Notes: generated by a model from the letters alone, not told the origin. A stretch of 64,000 bases of DNA from Streptomyces nigra (GCF_003074055.1 NZ_CP029043.1:3092501-3156500), one strand, 5' to 3'; positions 8,401 to 19,660 are shown, counted from the first letter of the stretch. Numbers and translations are program-made.

Positions 8401-8997
8401 ATGTCCGAGGTGAAGATCGCCGCCGAGACCCGTACCGAGTTCGGTAAGGGTGCCGCCCGCCGTATCCGTCGTGACAACAAGGTCCCCGGTGTGCTGTACG
8501 GCCACGGTTCCGACCCGCTGCACCTGACGCTTCCGGGCCACGAGCTGCTGCTCGCCCTGCGTACGCCGAACGTCCTGATCGCGCTGGACATCGACGGCAA
8601 GACCAACGAGCTGGCCATCCCGAAGGCCGTGCAGCGCGACCCGCTGAAGGGCTTCCTGGAGCACGTCGACCTGCAGCTGGTCAAGCGCGGCGAGACCGTC
8701 ACGGTCGAGATCCCCGTGCACGCCGAGGGCGAGCTGGCCCCGGGCGGCAACCTGCTCGAGCACGTGCTGAACGCCCTTCCGGTCGAGGCCGAGGCCACGC
8801 ACATCCCCGAGTCGGTCACCGTGTCGGTGGAGGGCCTCGCGGCCGGCGCCTCGATCCTCGCCAAGGACATCGAGCTGCCCAAGGGCACCAAGCTGGCCGT
8901 CGAGGACGACACCGTCGTGCTGCAGGTCCTGGCCGCGCAGGCCGAGGAGGCCGCCGAGGGCGCCGAGGCCGAGGGCGAGGACGTCGCCGAGGCCTGA
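8401..8997 (+). CDS. rplY: Ribosomal protein bL25 (TL5/Ctc family)
   Basis: 198 aa from ATG 8401 after ACGAGGAG; the longer upstream frame begins inside the leader. N-terminal L25 domain: [32 protein letters not shown], which binds 5S rRNA; C-terminal TL5 domain (about 95-185, ending ...DDTVVLQVL) and an acidic Ala/Glu tail ([17 protein letters not shown]). The two-domain Ctc form is usual in Gram-positive bacteria and is linked to general stress in Bacillus. It is followed by pth, the same ribosome-related pairing found widely in bacteria. Confidence 0.97.
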   Translation: MSEVKIAAETRTEFGKGAARRIRRDNKVPGVLYGHGSDPLHLTLPGHELLLALRTPNVLIALDIDGKTNELAIPKAVQRDPLKGFLEHVDLQLVKRGETVTVEIPVHAEGELAPGGNLLEHVLNALPVEAEATHIPESVTVSVEGLAAGASILAKDIELPKGTKLAVEDDTVVLQVLAAQAEEAAEGAEAEGEDVAEA

Positions 8998-9041
8998 TCC
9001 TCGAGTCGTGGCGGGAGCCGTTCCGGTTCCGCCGTCGTGTT

Positions 9042-9077
9042 CGCCGGCCGCCGTCCCTCCGGGGGCGGCGGCCGGCG
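9042..9077 (+). terminator. Hairpin after rplY
   Basis: CGCCGGCCGCCG pairs with CGGCGGCCGGCG around a short pyrimidine-rich loop, 45 nt after the rplY stop and just before the pth ribosome site. It could terminate or attenuate rplY read-through into pth. Confidence 0.6.
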
Positions 9078-9098
9078 CGTATCAATGGAGACGTGGAC

Positions 9099-9695
9099 GT
9101 GACGACCGATCCGAGTGCGCCGTGGCTGATCGCCGGTCTCGGTAATCCGGGGCCCGAGTACGCCAGGAACCGGCACAACGTGGGGTTCATGGTGGTGGAT
9201 CTGCTGGCGGAGCGGATCGGGGGCAAGTTCAAGCGGGCCGGGAAGGCGCAGGCGCAGGTCGTCGAGGGGCGCATCGGCCCGCCCGGTCCGGCGAACCGGC
9301 GGGTGGTGCTGGTGAAGCCGATGTCGTACATGAACCTGTCGGGCGGCCCGGTGAACGCGCTGCGCGACTTCTACAAGGTGCCGCTGGGCAACATCGTCGC
9401 CGTGCACGACGAACTGGACATCGACTACGGCACGCTGCGGCTGAAGCTCGGCGGCGGGGACAACGGGCACAACGGCCTGAAGTCGATGACAAAAGCCATG
9501 GGTTCCGACTATCACCGGGTGCGGTTCGGCGTGGGGCGTCCGCCGGGCCGGATGCCGGTGGCGGACTTCGTGCTGAAGGACTTCTCGGCGGCGGAGCGCA
9601 AGGAGCTGGACTACTTCGTGGACCGGGCGGCGGACGCGGTGGAGTGTCTGGTGATCGAGGGCCTGGAGCGGGCGCAAAGCACGTACAACTCCTGA
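9099..9695 (+). CDS. pth: Peptidyl-tRNA hydrolase
   Basis: 198 aa. GTG 9099 is preferred because GGAG ends 8 nt upstream; the in-frame GTG at 9093 would leave only 2 nt. Family motifs: [21 protein letters not shown] with catalytic His, [20 protein letters not shown] with catalytic Asp, [12 protein letters not shown]. It recycles peptidyl-tRNAs released from stalled ribosomes. It lies downstream of rplY, separated by a hairpin. Confidence 0.97.
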   Translation: MTTDPSAPWLIAGLGNPGPEYARNRHNVGFMVVDLLAERIGGKFKRAGKAQAQVVEGRIGPPGPANRRVVLVKPMSYMNLSGGPVNALRDFYKVPLGNIVAVHDELDIDYGTLRLKLGGGDNGHNGLKSMTKAMGSDYHRVRFGVGRPPGRMPVADFVLKDFSAAERKELDYFVDRAADAVECLVIEGLERAQSTYNS

Positions 9696-9760
9696 CTTGT
9701 CCGCCGGCGCGGTCGGCGTCGAGTTGACCGGCCGTAGGGGCATGGCCAAGGATCGCGGCC

Positions 9761-10249
9761 ATGCCTTCCGCCGTTGTCTCCAGTCAGGGCGCCGTCTCCG
9801 CGCTGCGGTTCGGCCGGGTCGCGGCGATGGGGACGGTCGTGCTGCTCATCCTGGTCGCGGGTGTGTGGGGGTCGTGGGGCAGCGCCCAGCACGTGATGCT
9901 CACCAAGGGCCGTGAGCACGGCACGATCGAGGTCGCCCGCTGCACCGGCGACTCGTGCACGGGCCCGTACACACCGGTCTCCGTGGGATCCCGCGAGCGC
10001 GACTCGGTGAGGATCGAGAACAACGTCGCGGTACACAAGGGCGAGACATACGCCGTGGTGGTGAAGCCGGGCACGGACGAGGTGGTCCGCTCGGGCCCCG
10101 CGGGCGTCCTCTACGCCTGGGTCCCCCTGGGCGGCGCCTTCCTGCTCGCCTCGGTGGTGGCGGCAGGCGGCCTGCGCAGCGCCCGCCTCTCCTGGCTGCT
10201 GGCAGGCACGGGCCTGGCCCTGCTGACGGGCGCTTTCGTCATGGTGTGA
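9761..10249 (+). CDS. Small membrane protein of unknown function
   Basis: 162 aa, ATG with AAGGA about 9 nt before. A hydrophobic segment at about 22-42 (MGTVVLLILVAGVWGSW), a roughly 75-residue probably extracytoplasmic part with two cysteines close together (RCTGDSCTG) and two more hydrophobic segments near the C-terminus (YAWVPLGGAFLLASVV, LSWLLAGTGLALLTGAF). The overall shape, three membrane spans and an exposed loop, suggests an envelope protein. I do not recognise a family. The neighbouring gene encodes a sortase substrate but the 137-nt gap argues for separate promoters. Confidence 0.8.
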   Translation: MPSAVVSSQGAVSALRFGRVAAMGTVVLLILVAGVWGSWGSAQHVMLTKGREHGTIEVARCTGDSCTGPYTPVSVGSRERDSVRIENNVAVHKGETYAVVVKPGTDEVVRSGPAGVLYAWVPLGGAFLLASVVAAGGLRSARLSWLLAGTGLALLTGAFVMV

Positions 10250-10386
10250 GCGGGCTGCCCGTTCTCCATGTCTGTGGAGGTCCGGAGTGTGGCCGCTTCG
10301 TGATTGACCTTCGTTCAGCGACGGCTGGAAGCTGAGCCGCCCCCTCCACATCGTCCCGTTCCCACTCGCAGATGGACTGCTGCCCC

Positions 10387-11019
10387 ATGCGTACCCTCTT
10401 TCGCGCCGGCGCCCTGTCCGCCGTCGCCGCCTCCGCCGTGCTGTGCCTCCCGGCGGCCGCCCACGCCACCGCTCCCGGCGACAACGGCACCGTGAAGATC
10501 CATGACTCCGCCACCGGCGAGGAGTTGCGCCGCAACGAACCGCACGTGTGCACGTTCTACCTGGACGCCTTCGGGTTCGACCGCGCCCAGCAGGTCGACT
10601 GGCACATCGAGGCCTGGGCGCCGACGGCCGGCGTCAAGGGCGAGACCGTGCGGTCCGGCGCGCTCACGCTGGACGGCGAGGGCCACGGCCGTACGGCGGA
10701 TCTGACGCTGCCCGACGGGCACTACAAGCTGTTCTGGAACTTCGCGGGCGAGAAGGGGTCCGCGAAGCACAAGGTGTTCTGGACGGACTGCGGGGAGGAC
10801 GCGACGGCACCCGCCCTGTCCGCGTCCGCCTCCGCCTCCGAGGCTCCGGCTGAGACGCCGGCCGCCGAGGCGGCGCCGTCGTCGTCCCCGTCCCCGCAGG
10901 GCGGCGAGGGCGATCTCGCCGAGACCGGCAACGAGGCCCCGGTGGGCCTGCTGTCCGCGGCCGCCGCGGCGCTGCTGGGCGCGGGCGGCTATCTGGTGCT
11001 GCGGCGCCGCAGGGCCTGA
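10387..11019 (+). CDS. LAETG-type sortase-anchored surface protein
   Basis: 210 aa from ATG 10387 (15 nt inside the longest frame), which gives a clean signal peptide: MRTLFRAGALSAVAASAVLCLPAAAHA. The mature part has a compact domain with Cys residues near 52 and 135 (HVCTFYLDAF; FWTDCGED), then a Ser/Ala/Pro linker, the sorting motif LAETG, a hydrophobic span and the basic tail LRRRRA. LAxTG motifs are recognised by class E sortases of Streptomyces, which anchor chaplins and other wall proteins. No sortase gene lies in this window. Ligand of the surface domain is unknown. Confidence 0.92.
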   Translation: MRTLFRAGALSAVAASAVLCLPAAAHATAPGDNGTVKIHDSATGEELRRNEPHVCTFYLDAFGFDRAQQVDWHIEAWAPTAGVKGETVRSGALTLDGEGHGRTADLTLPDGHYKLFWNFAGEKGSAKHKVFWTDCGEDATAPALSASASASEAPAETPAAEAAPSSSPSPQGGEGDLAETGNEAPVGLLSAAAAALLGAGGYLVLRRRRA

Positions 11020-11036
11020 CCCGGATCGCCGCACTG

Positions 11037-11082
11037 AAAGACGGTGCCCCCGTGCTCGCGCGAGCACGGGGGCACCGTCTTT
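11037..11082. terminator. Strong bidirectional terminator
   Basis: A perfect 46-nt palindrome, AAAGACGGTGCCCCCGTGCT meeting its complement and ending in CCGTCTTT, sits between the LAETG gene (stop 11019) and the ppc stop (11092), so it can serve both converging genes; each side leaves the stem with a short T or A run. Confidence 0.93.
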
Positions 11083-11091
11083 CGTACGGGG

Positions 11092-13833
<2,742 letters not shown>

Positions 13834-14135
13834 AGGTGCGGCTCCTTGCAGTGTTGAAGCTCGTCCGGGAGGGGAACCCGTCGCCTGGGCCGTACGGCGG
13901 GACCACCGCTTACGGCTCCTGACATCCGGGAAGAAATCAGAGCGGACCGCGCTGTCCGACCGAGACAAGGATAGGTGTCCATGGGGACGCGCTGTCTCAC
14001 GGGCTCTTGCCGCAGGGCGGCGCACTGCCATACTTACGTCGCCGTAGGTTACGGAACCGTAGGCACCGCGCACGCGGAGCCCTCCCGACCGTGACACGGC
14101 ATCTGTCACAACCCTCGACCCCACAGGGGACGCCC
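13834..14135. promoter_or_regulatory. Divergent ppc/desaturase control region with TACGG-AA-CCGTA operator
   Basis: 302 nt without a gene. At 14050-14061 TACGG-AA-CCGTA is a perfect inverted repeat, and CCGTAGG is repeated directly at 14042 and 14057 (15-nt period). This lies about 75-90 nt before the desaturase start and is a good candidate operator for the TetR protein encoded downstream of, and coupled to, the desaturase. Confidence 0.5.
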
Positions 14136-15146
14136 ATGACCACGAGCTCCGATGTGATCGAAGACGCCCCGCAGGCGAACGACGACACCCCGACTGCCAC
14201 CGCCACCCTCGGCGGGGAGAAGAAACGGTCGATCGAGCAGATCGCTCTTCTCCTCTTCATCATCGTGCCGTTCCTCGCGCTCCTCGCGGCGGTACCGCTG
14301 GCGTGGGGCTGGGGGGTCAGCTGGCTCGACCTCGGCCTGCTGGTCTTCTTCTACTTCCTCGGCTGCCACGGCATCACGATCGGCTTCCACCGCTACTTCA
14401 CGCACGGTTCGTTCAAGGCCAAGCGGCCGCTGCGGATCGCGCTGGCCGTCGCCGGGTCGATGGCCGTGGAGGGCCCGGTCGTCCGCTGGGTGGCGGACCA
14501 CCGCAAGCACCACAAGTTCTCGGACGCCGAGGGCGACCCCCACTCGCCGTGGCGGTTCGGCGAGACCCTGCCGGCCCTGATGAAGGGCCTGTGGTGGGCA
14601 CACATCGGATGGATGTTCGACGAGGAGCAGACGCCGCAGGAAAAGTACGCGCCGGACCTGATCAAGGACCCCGCGATCCGCGCCGTCTCCCGTCACTTCG
14701 TGTCCTTCACGATCCTGTCGCTGGCCCTGCCCGCCGTGATCGGCGGTCTGGTGACGATGTCCTGGTGGGGCGCCTTCACCGGCTTCTTCTGGGGGTCCCT
14801 CGTCCGGGTGGCCCTGCTGCACCACGTGACCTGGTCGATCAACTCCATCTGCCACGCCGTGGGCAAGCGCCCCTTCAAGTCGCGTGACCGCTCGGGCAAC
14901 GTGTGGTGGCTGGCCGTCCTGTCGTGCGGCGAGTCCTGGCACAACCTGCACCACGCCGATCCGACGTCCGCGCGGCACGGTGTGGAGCGCTGGCAGATCG
15001 ACTCCTCGGCCCGCTTCATCAAGATCTTCGAGAAGTTCGGCTGGGCGTACGACGTGCGCTGGCCGTCACGCTCGCGTATCGATTCCCGCCGTAACACCGG
15101 GGAAGAAGGAGCCCGCCGCCGGAAGGAGCCCGCGAAGGCGGCATGA
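14136..15146 (+). CDS. Membrane acyl-CoA (delta-9 type) fatty acid desaturase
   Basis: 336 aa from ATG 14136 after AGGGGA. Three histidine boxes that bind the di-iron centre: HRYFTH at 85-90, HRKHH at 122-126 and HNLHH near residue 270. Hydrophobic spans at about 37-58, 62-80, 100-115 and two around 185-215 fit the integral membrane desaturase fold. It inserts a cis double bond in acyl chains, adjusting membrane fluidity. The TGA overlaps the ATG of the following TetR gene (ATGA), so the two are translated together. Confidence 0.95.
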   Translation: MTTSSDVIEDAPQANDDTPTATATLGGEKKRSIEQIALLLFIIVPFLALLAAVPLAWGWGVSWLDLGLLVFFYFLGCHGITIGFHRYFTHGSFKAKRPLRIALAVAGSMAVEGPVVRWVADHRKHHKFSDAEGDPHSPWRFGETLPALMKGLWWAHIGWMFDEEQTPQEKYAPDLIKDPAIRAVSRHFVSFTILSLALPAVIGGLVTMSWWGAFTGFFWGSLVRVALLHHVTWSINSICHAVGKRPFKSRDRSGNVWWLAVLSCGESWHNLHHADPTSARHGVERWQIDSSARFIKIFEKFGWAYDVRWPSRSRIDSRRNTGEEGARRRKEPAKAA

Positions 15147-15817
15147 TTGACGCCGTGGCGACCGACTCCAGCACCTCCAGCAACGACAAGCCGCGGCGCA
15201 CGCGCCGCACCCGGATGACCGGTGCGGAGCGACGCCAGCAGTTGCTGGAGATCGGTCGCACCCTGTTCGCCGCGAAGGGGTTCGAGGGCACGTCGGTGGA
15301 GGAGATCGCGGCCAAGGCCGGGGTGTCCAAGCCGGTGGTGTACGAGCACTTCGGCGGCAAGGAAGGGCTGTACGCGGTCGTCGTGGACCGGGAGATGCGG
15401 CGACTGCTCGACATGGTGACCGGCTCGCTGACCGCGGGGCATCCGCGGGAGCTGTGCGAGCAGGCGGCGTTCGCGCTGCTGGACTACATCGAGGAGTACA
15501 CGGACGGCTTCCGGATCCTGGTCCGTGACTCGCCCATCCCCCAGTCGACCGGGTCGTTCGCCTCGCTGATCTCCGACATCGCCACCCAGGTGGAGGACAT
15601 CCTGGGCCGCGAGTTCAAGAGCCGCGGTTTCGACCCGAAGCTGGCCCCGCTGTACGCGCAGGCGCTGGTGGGGATGGTCGCCCTGACCGGGCAGTGGTGG
15701 CTGGACGTGCGCCGCCCGAAGAAGGCGGAGGTGGCGGCGCACCTGGTGAACCTGGCCTGGCACGGCCTGGACGGCCTGGAGGCCCGCCCGCATCTGATCG
15801 GGCGCCGCAAGAGCTGA
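15143..15817 (+). CDS. TetR-family regulator coupled to the desaturase
   Basis: 224 aa. Residues about 25-75 are the TetR DNA-binding helix-turn-helix (RRQQLLEIGRTLFAAKGF..TSVEEIAAKAGVSKPVVYEHFGGKEGLY). The ligand domain is unassigned. Start ATG 15143 overlaps the desaturase stop by 4 nt; a GTG at 15155 is a possible shorter start. Translational coupling and the TACGG-AA-CCGTA repeat in the desaturase promoter suggest it senses fatty acyl groups and represses desaturase synthesis, in the manner of DesT/FasR-type regulators; this is inference. Confidence 0.92.
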   Translation: MIDAVATDSSTSSNDKPRRTRRTRMTGAERRQQLLEIGRTLFAAKGFEGTSVEEIAAKAGVSKPVVYEHFGGKEGLYAVVVDREMRRLLDMVTGSLTAGHPRELCEQAAFALLDYIEEYTDGFRILVRDSPIPQSTGSFASLISDIATQVEDILGREFKSRGFDPKLAPLYAQALVGMVALTGQWWLDVRRPKKAEVAAHLVNLAWHGLDGLEARPHLIGRRKS

Positions 15818-15853
15818 CGCCGGAAGGCTTGTACGGACGCGGAGGCGGACGCG

Positions 15854-15900
15854 GACACGGGCGCGCGGGGTGCCCCCACAGCACCCCGCGCGCCCGTGTC
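15854..15900. terminator. Bidirectional terminator
   Basis: GACACGGGCGCGCGGGGTGC and its exact complement form a 20-bp stem around a 7-nt loop between the converging TetR and CsbD genes. Confidence 0.92.
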
Positions 15901-15920
15901 GGTCGTGCGGACGGTATGCG

Positions 15921-16094
15921 TCAGTGCTTGAAGGTGTCCTTGCCCTTCTCCTTCGCCTGACGCGCGTCGCCCTTCATCTGGTCGGCCTTGCCCTCGGCGG
16001 TCATCCGCTCGTTGCCGGTCATCCTGCCCATGGCTTCCTTCGCCTTGCCCTTGACCTGTTCCTTCATGGCCCGGGACTTCTCTTCCTTCGCCAC
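15921..16094 (-). CDS. CsbD-family stress protein
   Basis: 57 aa from GTG 16094, which has GGGAG upstream; the track-long form would need an unlikely TTG. Sequence KAKEAMGRMTGNERMTAEGKADQMKGDARQAKEKGKD is a clear CsbD pattern: a small, hydrophilic, largely helical protein rich in Lys and Ala. In Bacillus, CsbD belongs to the sigma-B stress regulon; the molecular role is unknown. Confidence 0.9.
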   Translation of the reverse strand: MAKEEKSRAMKEQVKGKAKEAMGRMTGNERMTAEGKADQMKGDARQAKEKGKDTFKH

Positions 16095-16158
16095 GTCTCT
16101 CAACTCCCGCAAGGCTCGACTGTCGCTGCCACAGAACGGGTGTCCCGCGGGTCACGGC

Positions 16159-16527
16159 TCAAACAGCGGGATCGGGCTCCAGGAACTCCAGACGGTTGCC
16201 GACGGGGTCGTACGAGTAGAACCTGCGGTGCCCGGGGAGGGCGCCGTCCCACTCCACGGTGGCACCGAGCGCGGCCAGCCTGGCGCCGTACGCGGCGATC
16301 CCGGTGACCCGCAGCCCGGGGTGGGCCTTGTACGCAGGCCGGAAGTCCGCCTCGACGCCGAGGTGCAGCTGGACGCCGCCCGTCTGGAACCAGCAGCCGC
16401 CGCGGGCCGCGAGCGCGGGGGGCTTGGGGATCTCGGTCATGCCGAGGACGTCCCCGTAGTACGCGCGCAGACGGTCCTCGGAGCCGGGCGGGGCGGCGAG
16501 CTGGACGTGGTCGACGGCGCTGATCAT
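16159..16527 (-). CDS. VOC (glyoxalase/dioxygenase-fold) protein
   Basis: 122 aa, ATG with AAGGAG upstream. A single vicinal-oxygen-chelate domain: VDHVQLAAPPG (first metal-ligand strand, His7), YYGDVLGMTE, GVQLHLGVE (His), and FYSYDPVGNRLEFLEP with the final Glu. Substrate unknown. It overlaps the stop of the upstream methyltransferase (TGATG), so the two are translated together and probably function in one small pathway. Confidence 0.9.
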   Translation of the reverse strand: MISAVDHVQLAAPPGSEDRLRAYYGDVLGMTEIPKPPALAARGGCWFQTGGVQLHLGVEADFRPAYKAHPGLRVTGIAAYGARLAALGATVEWDGALPGHRRFYSYDPVGNRLEFLEPDPAV

Positions 16528-17342
16528 CACTGCTCCTTGCGGGCTACGGCGAACAGGCGGCGGAACGGGAACGGCGTGCCGTGCGGGCCGGGCGGGTACG
16601 CCTCGCGCAGCGCGGCCCGGTACTCGTCGAGGAAGGCGTCCCGGCGGCCGGGGTCGTCGGCGAGCGCGGTGAGGACGGGGCGCAGGCCGGTGCCCTTCAC
16701 CCAGTCCAGGACGGGGTCCTCGCCGGTCAGCAGATGCAGATACGTCGTCTCCCATACGTCCGCCGCGCAGTCCAGGGCGGTCAGGCGGGCCAGGTATTCG
16801 CTCGGGTCGAGCACGGCGTCGGAGTGGCGCAGGACGTCGGCGACGCCGTGGCGGGCGGCGAGGTCGCGCATCAGGCGGTGGCTCGGGGCGTCGAAGTTGC
16901 CGGGGATCTGGAAGGCGAAGGTGCCGCCGGGGCGCAGACCGGCCACCCAGGAGCCGAAGCGGTCGGCGTGGCCCGGCACCCACTGCAGGGTGGCGTTGCT
17001 GACGATCAGGTCGTAGGGCTCCTCGGGCGTCCACATGGCGACGTCGGCGTGGGCGAAGTCCAGGCGGCCGCCGCCCGCGGTGGGGCCCTCGTGCTCGGTG
17101 TGGGCGCGGTCGAGCATCTCGGCGGAGTTGTCGAGGCCGGTGATGTGGGCGGTGGGCCAGCGCTCGGCGAGAAGGGCGGTGACGTTGCCGGGGCCGCAGC
17201 CGAGGTCGGCGATGCGGGGCCGGTCGCCGGGGAGCGGGGGGACGCGGGCGAGGAGGTCGGTGAAGGGGCGGGCGCGGTGGTCGGCGTGACGCAGGTACTG
17301 CGCCGGGTCCCAGGTCGGGGTGGGGGTGGCTGCTGGTGACAT
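16527..17342 (-). CDS. tam: Trans-aconitate 2-methyltransferase-like SAM methyltransferase
   Basis: 271 aa, ATG with GGAGG just upstream. SAM-binding motif I IADLGCGPGNVT near 44-55, GLDNSAEMLDRA, FAHADVAMW, and the Tam-type segment NATLQWVPGH near 115-124. The known enzyme methylates trans-aconitate, a by-product of the TCA cycle that inhibits aconitase. Family assignment is good; the exact substrate is inferred. Divergent from the MarR gene, with a MarR-like palindrome in between, which suggests that the pair methyltransferase/VOC is controlled by it. Confidence 0.88.
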   Translation of the reverse strand: MSPAATPTPTWDPAQYLRHADHRARPFTDLLARVPPLPGDRPRIADLGCGPGNVTALLAERWPTAHITGLDNSAEMLDRAHTEHEGPTAGGGRLDFAHADVAMWTPEEPYDLIVSNATLQWVPGHADRFGSWVAGLRPGGTFAFQIPGNFDAPSHRLMRDLAARHGVADVLRHSDAVLDPSEYLARLTALDCAADVWETTYLHLLTGEDPVLDWVKGTGLRPVLTALADDPGRRDAFLDEYRAALREAYPPGPHGTPFPFRRLFAVARKEQ

Positions 17343-17388
17343 GGCGGGGCCTCCTGTCTTCCGGGCTCCTACCCTGCCTCCAGTTTTA

Positions 17389-17430
17389 TCTTGACGTCAA
17401 GAGACTTCACGTCGACACAACCACTACACT
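17389..17430 (+). promoter_or_regulatory. MarR-type operator and leaderless promoter
   Basis: TCTTGACGTCAAGA (17389-17402) is a perfect 14-bp palindrome of the kind bound by MarR-family regulators. TACACT at 17425-17430 is a TANNNT -10 box 7 nt before the marR ATG, which implies a leaderless transcript. The site lies between the divergent tam and marR genes. Confidence 0.65.
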
Positions 17431-17437
17431 GATCGTC

Positions 17438-17935
17438 ATGGAGGACGAGGTCGATCGGCTGGTCGCAGCGTGGCGCCGGGAGCGCCCTGACCTCGACGTG
17501 GAGCCACTCGAGGTGCTCAGCCGGGTGAGCAGGCTGGCCCGGCATCTGGACCGTGCGCGGCGGCTGGCGTTTTCCGAGCACAGCCTGGAGCCGTGGGAGT
17601 TCGACGTGCTGACCGCGCTGCGGCGGGCGGGGGCGCCGTATCAGCTCTCTCCGGGGCAGTTGCTGACGCAGACGCTGGTCACGTCGGGGACGATGACGAA
17701 CCGGATCGACCGGCTGGCCAAGAAGGGGCTGGTCGAGCGGCTGCCGGATCCGAGTGACCGGCGTGGGGTGCTGGTGCGGCTGACCGCCGAGGGGCGGGAT
17801 CGGGCCGACCAGGCCCTGGCGGGGCTGCTTGCGCAGGAGCGGGCGATTCTGGGGGAGCTCTCGGGGGGGCAGCGGGCCGAGCTGGCGGGGTTGCTGCGCA
17901 GGCTGACCGCGCCCTTCGACAACATCCCCGGGTAG
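17438..17935 (+). CDS. MarR-family regulator
   Basis: 165 aa from ATG 17438. Winged helix: EHSLEPWEFDVLTALRRAG, LSPGQLLTQTLVTSGTMTNRIDRLAKKGLVERLPDPSDRRGVLVRLTAEG, which is the classical MarR core with the wing DPSDRRG. No ribosome site is visible, but a TACACT -10 box sits 7 nt upstream, so it is probably translated from a leaderless mRNA. The promoter overlaps or follows a TCTTGACGTCAAGA palindrome, consistent with autoregulation and control of the divergent tam/VOC operon. Ligand unknown. Confidence 0.93.
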   Translation: MEDEVDRLVAAWRRERPDLDVEPLEVLSRVSRLARHLDRARRLAFSEHSLEPWEFDVLTALRRAGAPYQLSPGQLLTQTLVTSGTMTNRIDRLAKKGLVERLPDPSDRRGVLVRLTAEGRDRADQALAGLLAQERAILGELSGGQRAELAGLLRRLTAPFDNIPG

Positions 17936-17980
17936 GTGTGCTGCCCGGGGCTGCGCCGCTGGGGTCCTGCGCGGGTGCCC

Positions 17981-18152
17981 GGCGCCGCGTCGTTGTGGCC
18001 GGGCGCGCAGTTCCCCGCGCCCCTGAGGGTGTTTTCGGCGGACGGCGCTCGCGGGAGCGGGGTGCCGGGGCCGGTTTGATGCGGGCGCCGCGTCGTCGTG
18101 GCCGGGCGCGCAGCTCCCCGCGCCCCTGAGGGTGTTGTCGGCGGACGGCGCT
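17981..18152. repeat. Two copies of a 69-nt direct repeat (Streptomyces intergenic repeat)
   Basis: Copies at 17981-18049 and 18084-18152 differ at only three positions. Each contains CCGGGCGCGCAG[T/C]TCCCCGCG then CCCCTGAGG, in which GGGCGCG can pair with CGCGCCC as a 7-bp stem. The core is, as I recall, widespread between genes in Streptomyces genomes. It lies between the converging marR and response regulator genes and no coding frame is supported here. Confidence 0.8.
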
Positions 18153-18158
18153 TTATCG

Positions 18159-18932
18159 TCAGGCGCTTGTTGTTGCTTCTGGGAGGATTCTGGTGGGTGG
18201 GGTCAGGTCTACTGGGCCTACTCCGGCTCGGCGGGCCAGGGCTACTGCGGCCAGGGTGGAGTGGACGCCCAGTTTGCCCAGGACGTTCTGCATGTGCGTG
18301 CGGACCGTGTGCGGGGAGAGGAACAGGCGTTCGGCGACGGCCTTGCGGCCCAGGCCGGCGACCATGCAGCGCAGCACCTCCCGCTCGCGCGGGGTCAGCG
18401 ACTCCACGAGCCGCTCGCTCTCCGTGCGGTGCTTGCGGGCCGCCGTCAGCTCGCGCAGCACCCCCGTGAGCAGGGCGGGCGGGAGGTGCGTCTCGTCGCG
18501 CAGCACCCCGCGGATCACGGTGAGCAGCCGGGACAGCGAGCAGTCCTTGGCGACCCAGCCGGACGCCCCGGCCTGCAGGGCGAGCGCGGCACGGCGCGGG
18601 TCGTCCTTCTCGGCGAGGACGACGGTCCGTACGGCGGGCTGCGCGGAGCGGACGCCCGCGACCAGCGAGATGCCGTCGACCAGTCCGTCCTCGCCCACCT
18701 CCTGGACGGGCGGGGCGGGCCGTATGCCCGGCATGGCGCCGCCCAGGTCGGCGTCGACGAGCAGCACGTCGAAGCGGCGCCCCTCGGCGGCCGCGCGCTC
18801 CAGGCTGCGCAGCGCGGCCGGACCGCTGCCCGCGGCGGAGACCTCGACGTCGGGCTCGGCCGCCAGTGCGGCGGCGAGCGACTCGGCGAAGATGCGATGG
18901 TCGTCGACGACCAGGACTCGGATGCGAACCAC
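18159..18932 (-). CDS. LuxR/NarL-type response regulator (orphan)
   Basis: 257 aa from GTG 18932 after AAGGGGG. Receiver domain: VLVVDDHR (Asp10, Asp11), phosphoacceptor Asp60 in FDVLLVDADLGG, Lys in LAEKDD. C-terminal LuxR helix-turn-helix: ESLTPREREVLRCMVAGLGRKAVAERLFLSPHTVRTHMQNVLGKLGVHST. The receiver has an acidic/proline insertion (about 70-85) after the phosphoacceptor. No kinase gene is adjacent. It converges on the marR gene across the repeat pair. Confidence 0.93.
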   Translation of the reverse strand: MVRIRVLVVDDHRIFAESLAAALAAEPDVEVSAAGSGPAALRSLERAAAEGRRFDVLLVDADLGGAMPGIRPAPPVQEVGEDGLVDGISLVAGVRSAQPAVRTVVLAEKDDPRRAALALQAGASGWVAKDCSLSRLLTVIRGVLRDETHLPPALLTGVLRELTAARKHRTESERLVESLTPREREVLRCMVAGLGRKAVAERLFLSPHTVRTHMQNVLGKLGVHSTLAAVALARRAGVGPVDLTPPTRILPEATTSA

Positions 18933-19216
18933 GAAACCCCCTTCCCCACGCTCCCGAAGAGCAGGGGATACCCCATCGTCATGAGGACGACACCGGGAGA
19001 CGAACACGGTCGCGGGCGCGACGCCCGGACGCGAAGGGCACGCACGGCCGCCGCCGTGCAGGAACTGCTACCCCCCACGCCGGGCGTCGAACCCGACTGT
19101 CTCGCCCCCTGATCAGCACCGGCCCCCACCGGTGCTGCTCATCAGAGTACGGGCGACGGCGATGAGCGGAAGCGGATTTGCAGAACTGGTTCGCCGACGC
19201 GTTTATGGTGAGCCGC
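18933..19216. other. Divergent intergenic region before GNAT gene
   Basis: 284 nt with no supported gene. AGCACCGG-N6-CCGGTGCT near 19114-19136 is a hairpin. TTGCAG (19178-19183) and TATGGT (19204-19209) are a possible promoter with a long 20-nt spacer; TATGGT lies 7 nt before ATG 19217, so the GNAT mRNA may be leaderless. Confidence 0.45.
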
Positions 19217-19660
19217 ATGTTTCGTCTGGAGACAGAAGTCGACACTTCCCGGCGGGATCTGCTCCGGCGGAGACTGCGGGACACCAACACCGCGGCCTCC
19301 CCGGTGCTGCGCGCGCTGCGCGGAACCCCAGGTGAACGCGAACTTCCGCTCCATGTGTGGGCGTTGGACGACGCGGGCGCCGTGGCCGGTGGTCTGGTCG
19401 GCCACACCTGGGCCACCTGGCTGCACGTCACGTATCTGTGGGTGGACGGACGCCACCGCGGTGCCGGGCTCGGTTCGCAATTGCTCGCACAGGCGGAGCG
19501 CGTCGCCCGCGACGAGCGGGGCTGTGCTTCCGTGCGCCTGGAGACCTGGGACTTCCAGGCGCCGGAGTTCTACCAGAAGCAGGGGTACGACGTGGTGTGC
19601 GTGATCCCCGACTATCCGCCGGGGATCACCGAGTACACGCTCGTGAAACGGCTGCGCTGA
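19217..19660 (+). CDS. GNAT-family N-acetyltransferase
   Basis: 147 aa from ATG 19217; frames from 19178 (TTG) or 19205 lack a better signal, and 19217 follows a TATGGT -10 box by 7 nt. Acetyl-CoA-binding motif A: LWVDGRHRGAGLGSQLLAQAERVARDERGC; motif B: RLETWDFQAPEFYQKQGYDVVCVI, with the typical F/Y-Y-x-K-x-G-Y. Substrate unknown, probably a small amine or amino-acid-like compound. Its stop is 4 nt from the galK stop. Confidence 0.88.
   Translation: MFRLETEVDTSRRDLLRRRLRDTNTAASPVLRALRGTPGERELPLHVWALDDAGAVAGGLVGHTWATWLHVTYLWVDGRHRGAGLGSQLLAQAERVARDERGCASVRLETWDFQAPEFYQKQGYDVVCVIPDYPPGITEYTLVKRLR

Noticed and set aside
18933..19177. Open frame before the GNAT gene
   Set aside because: Low-complexity Arg/Gly translation; a promoter is a better explanation.
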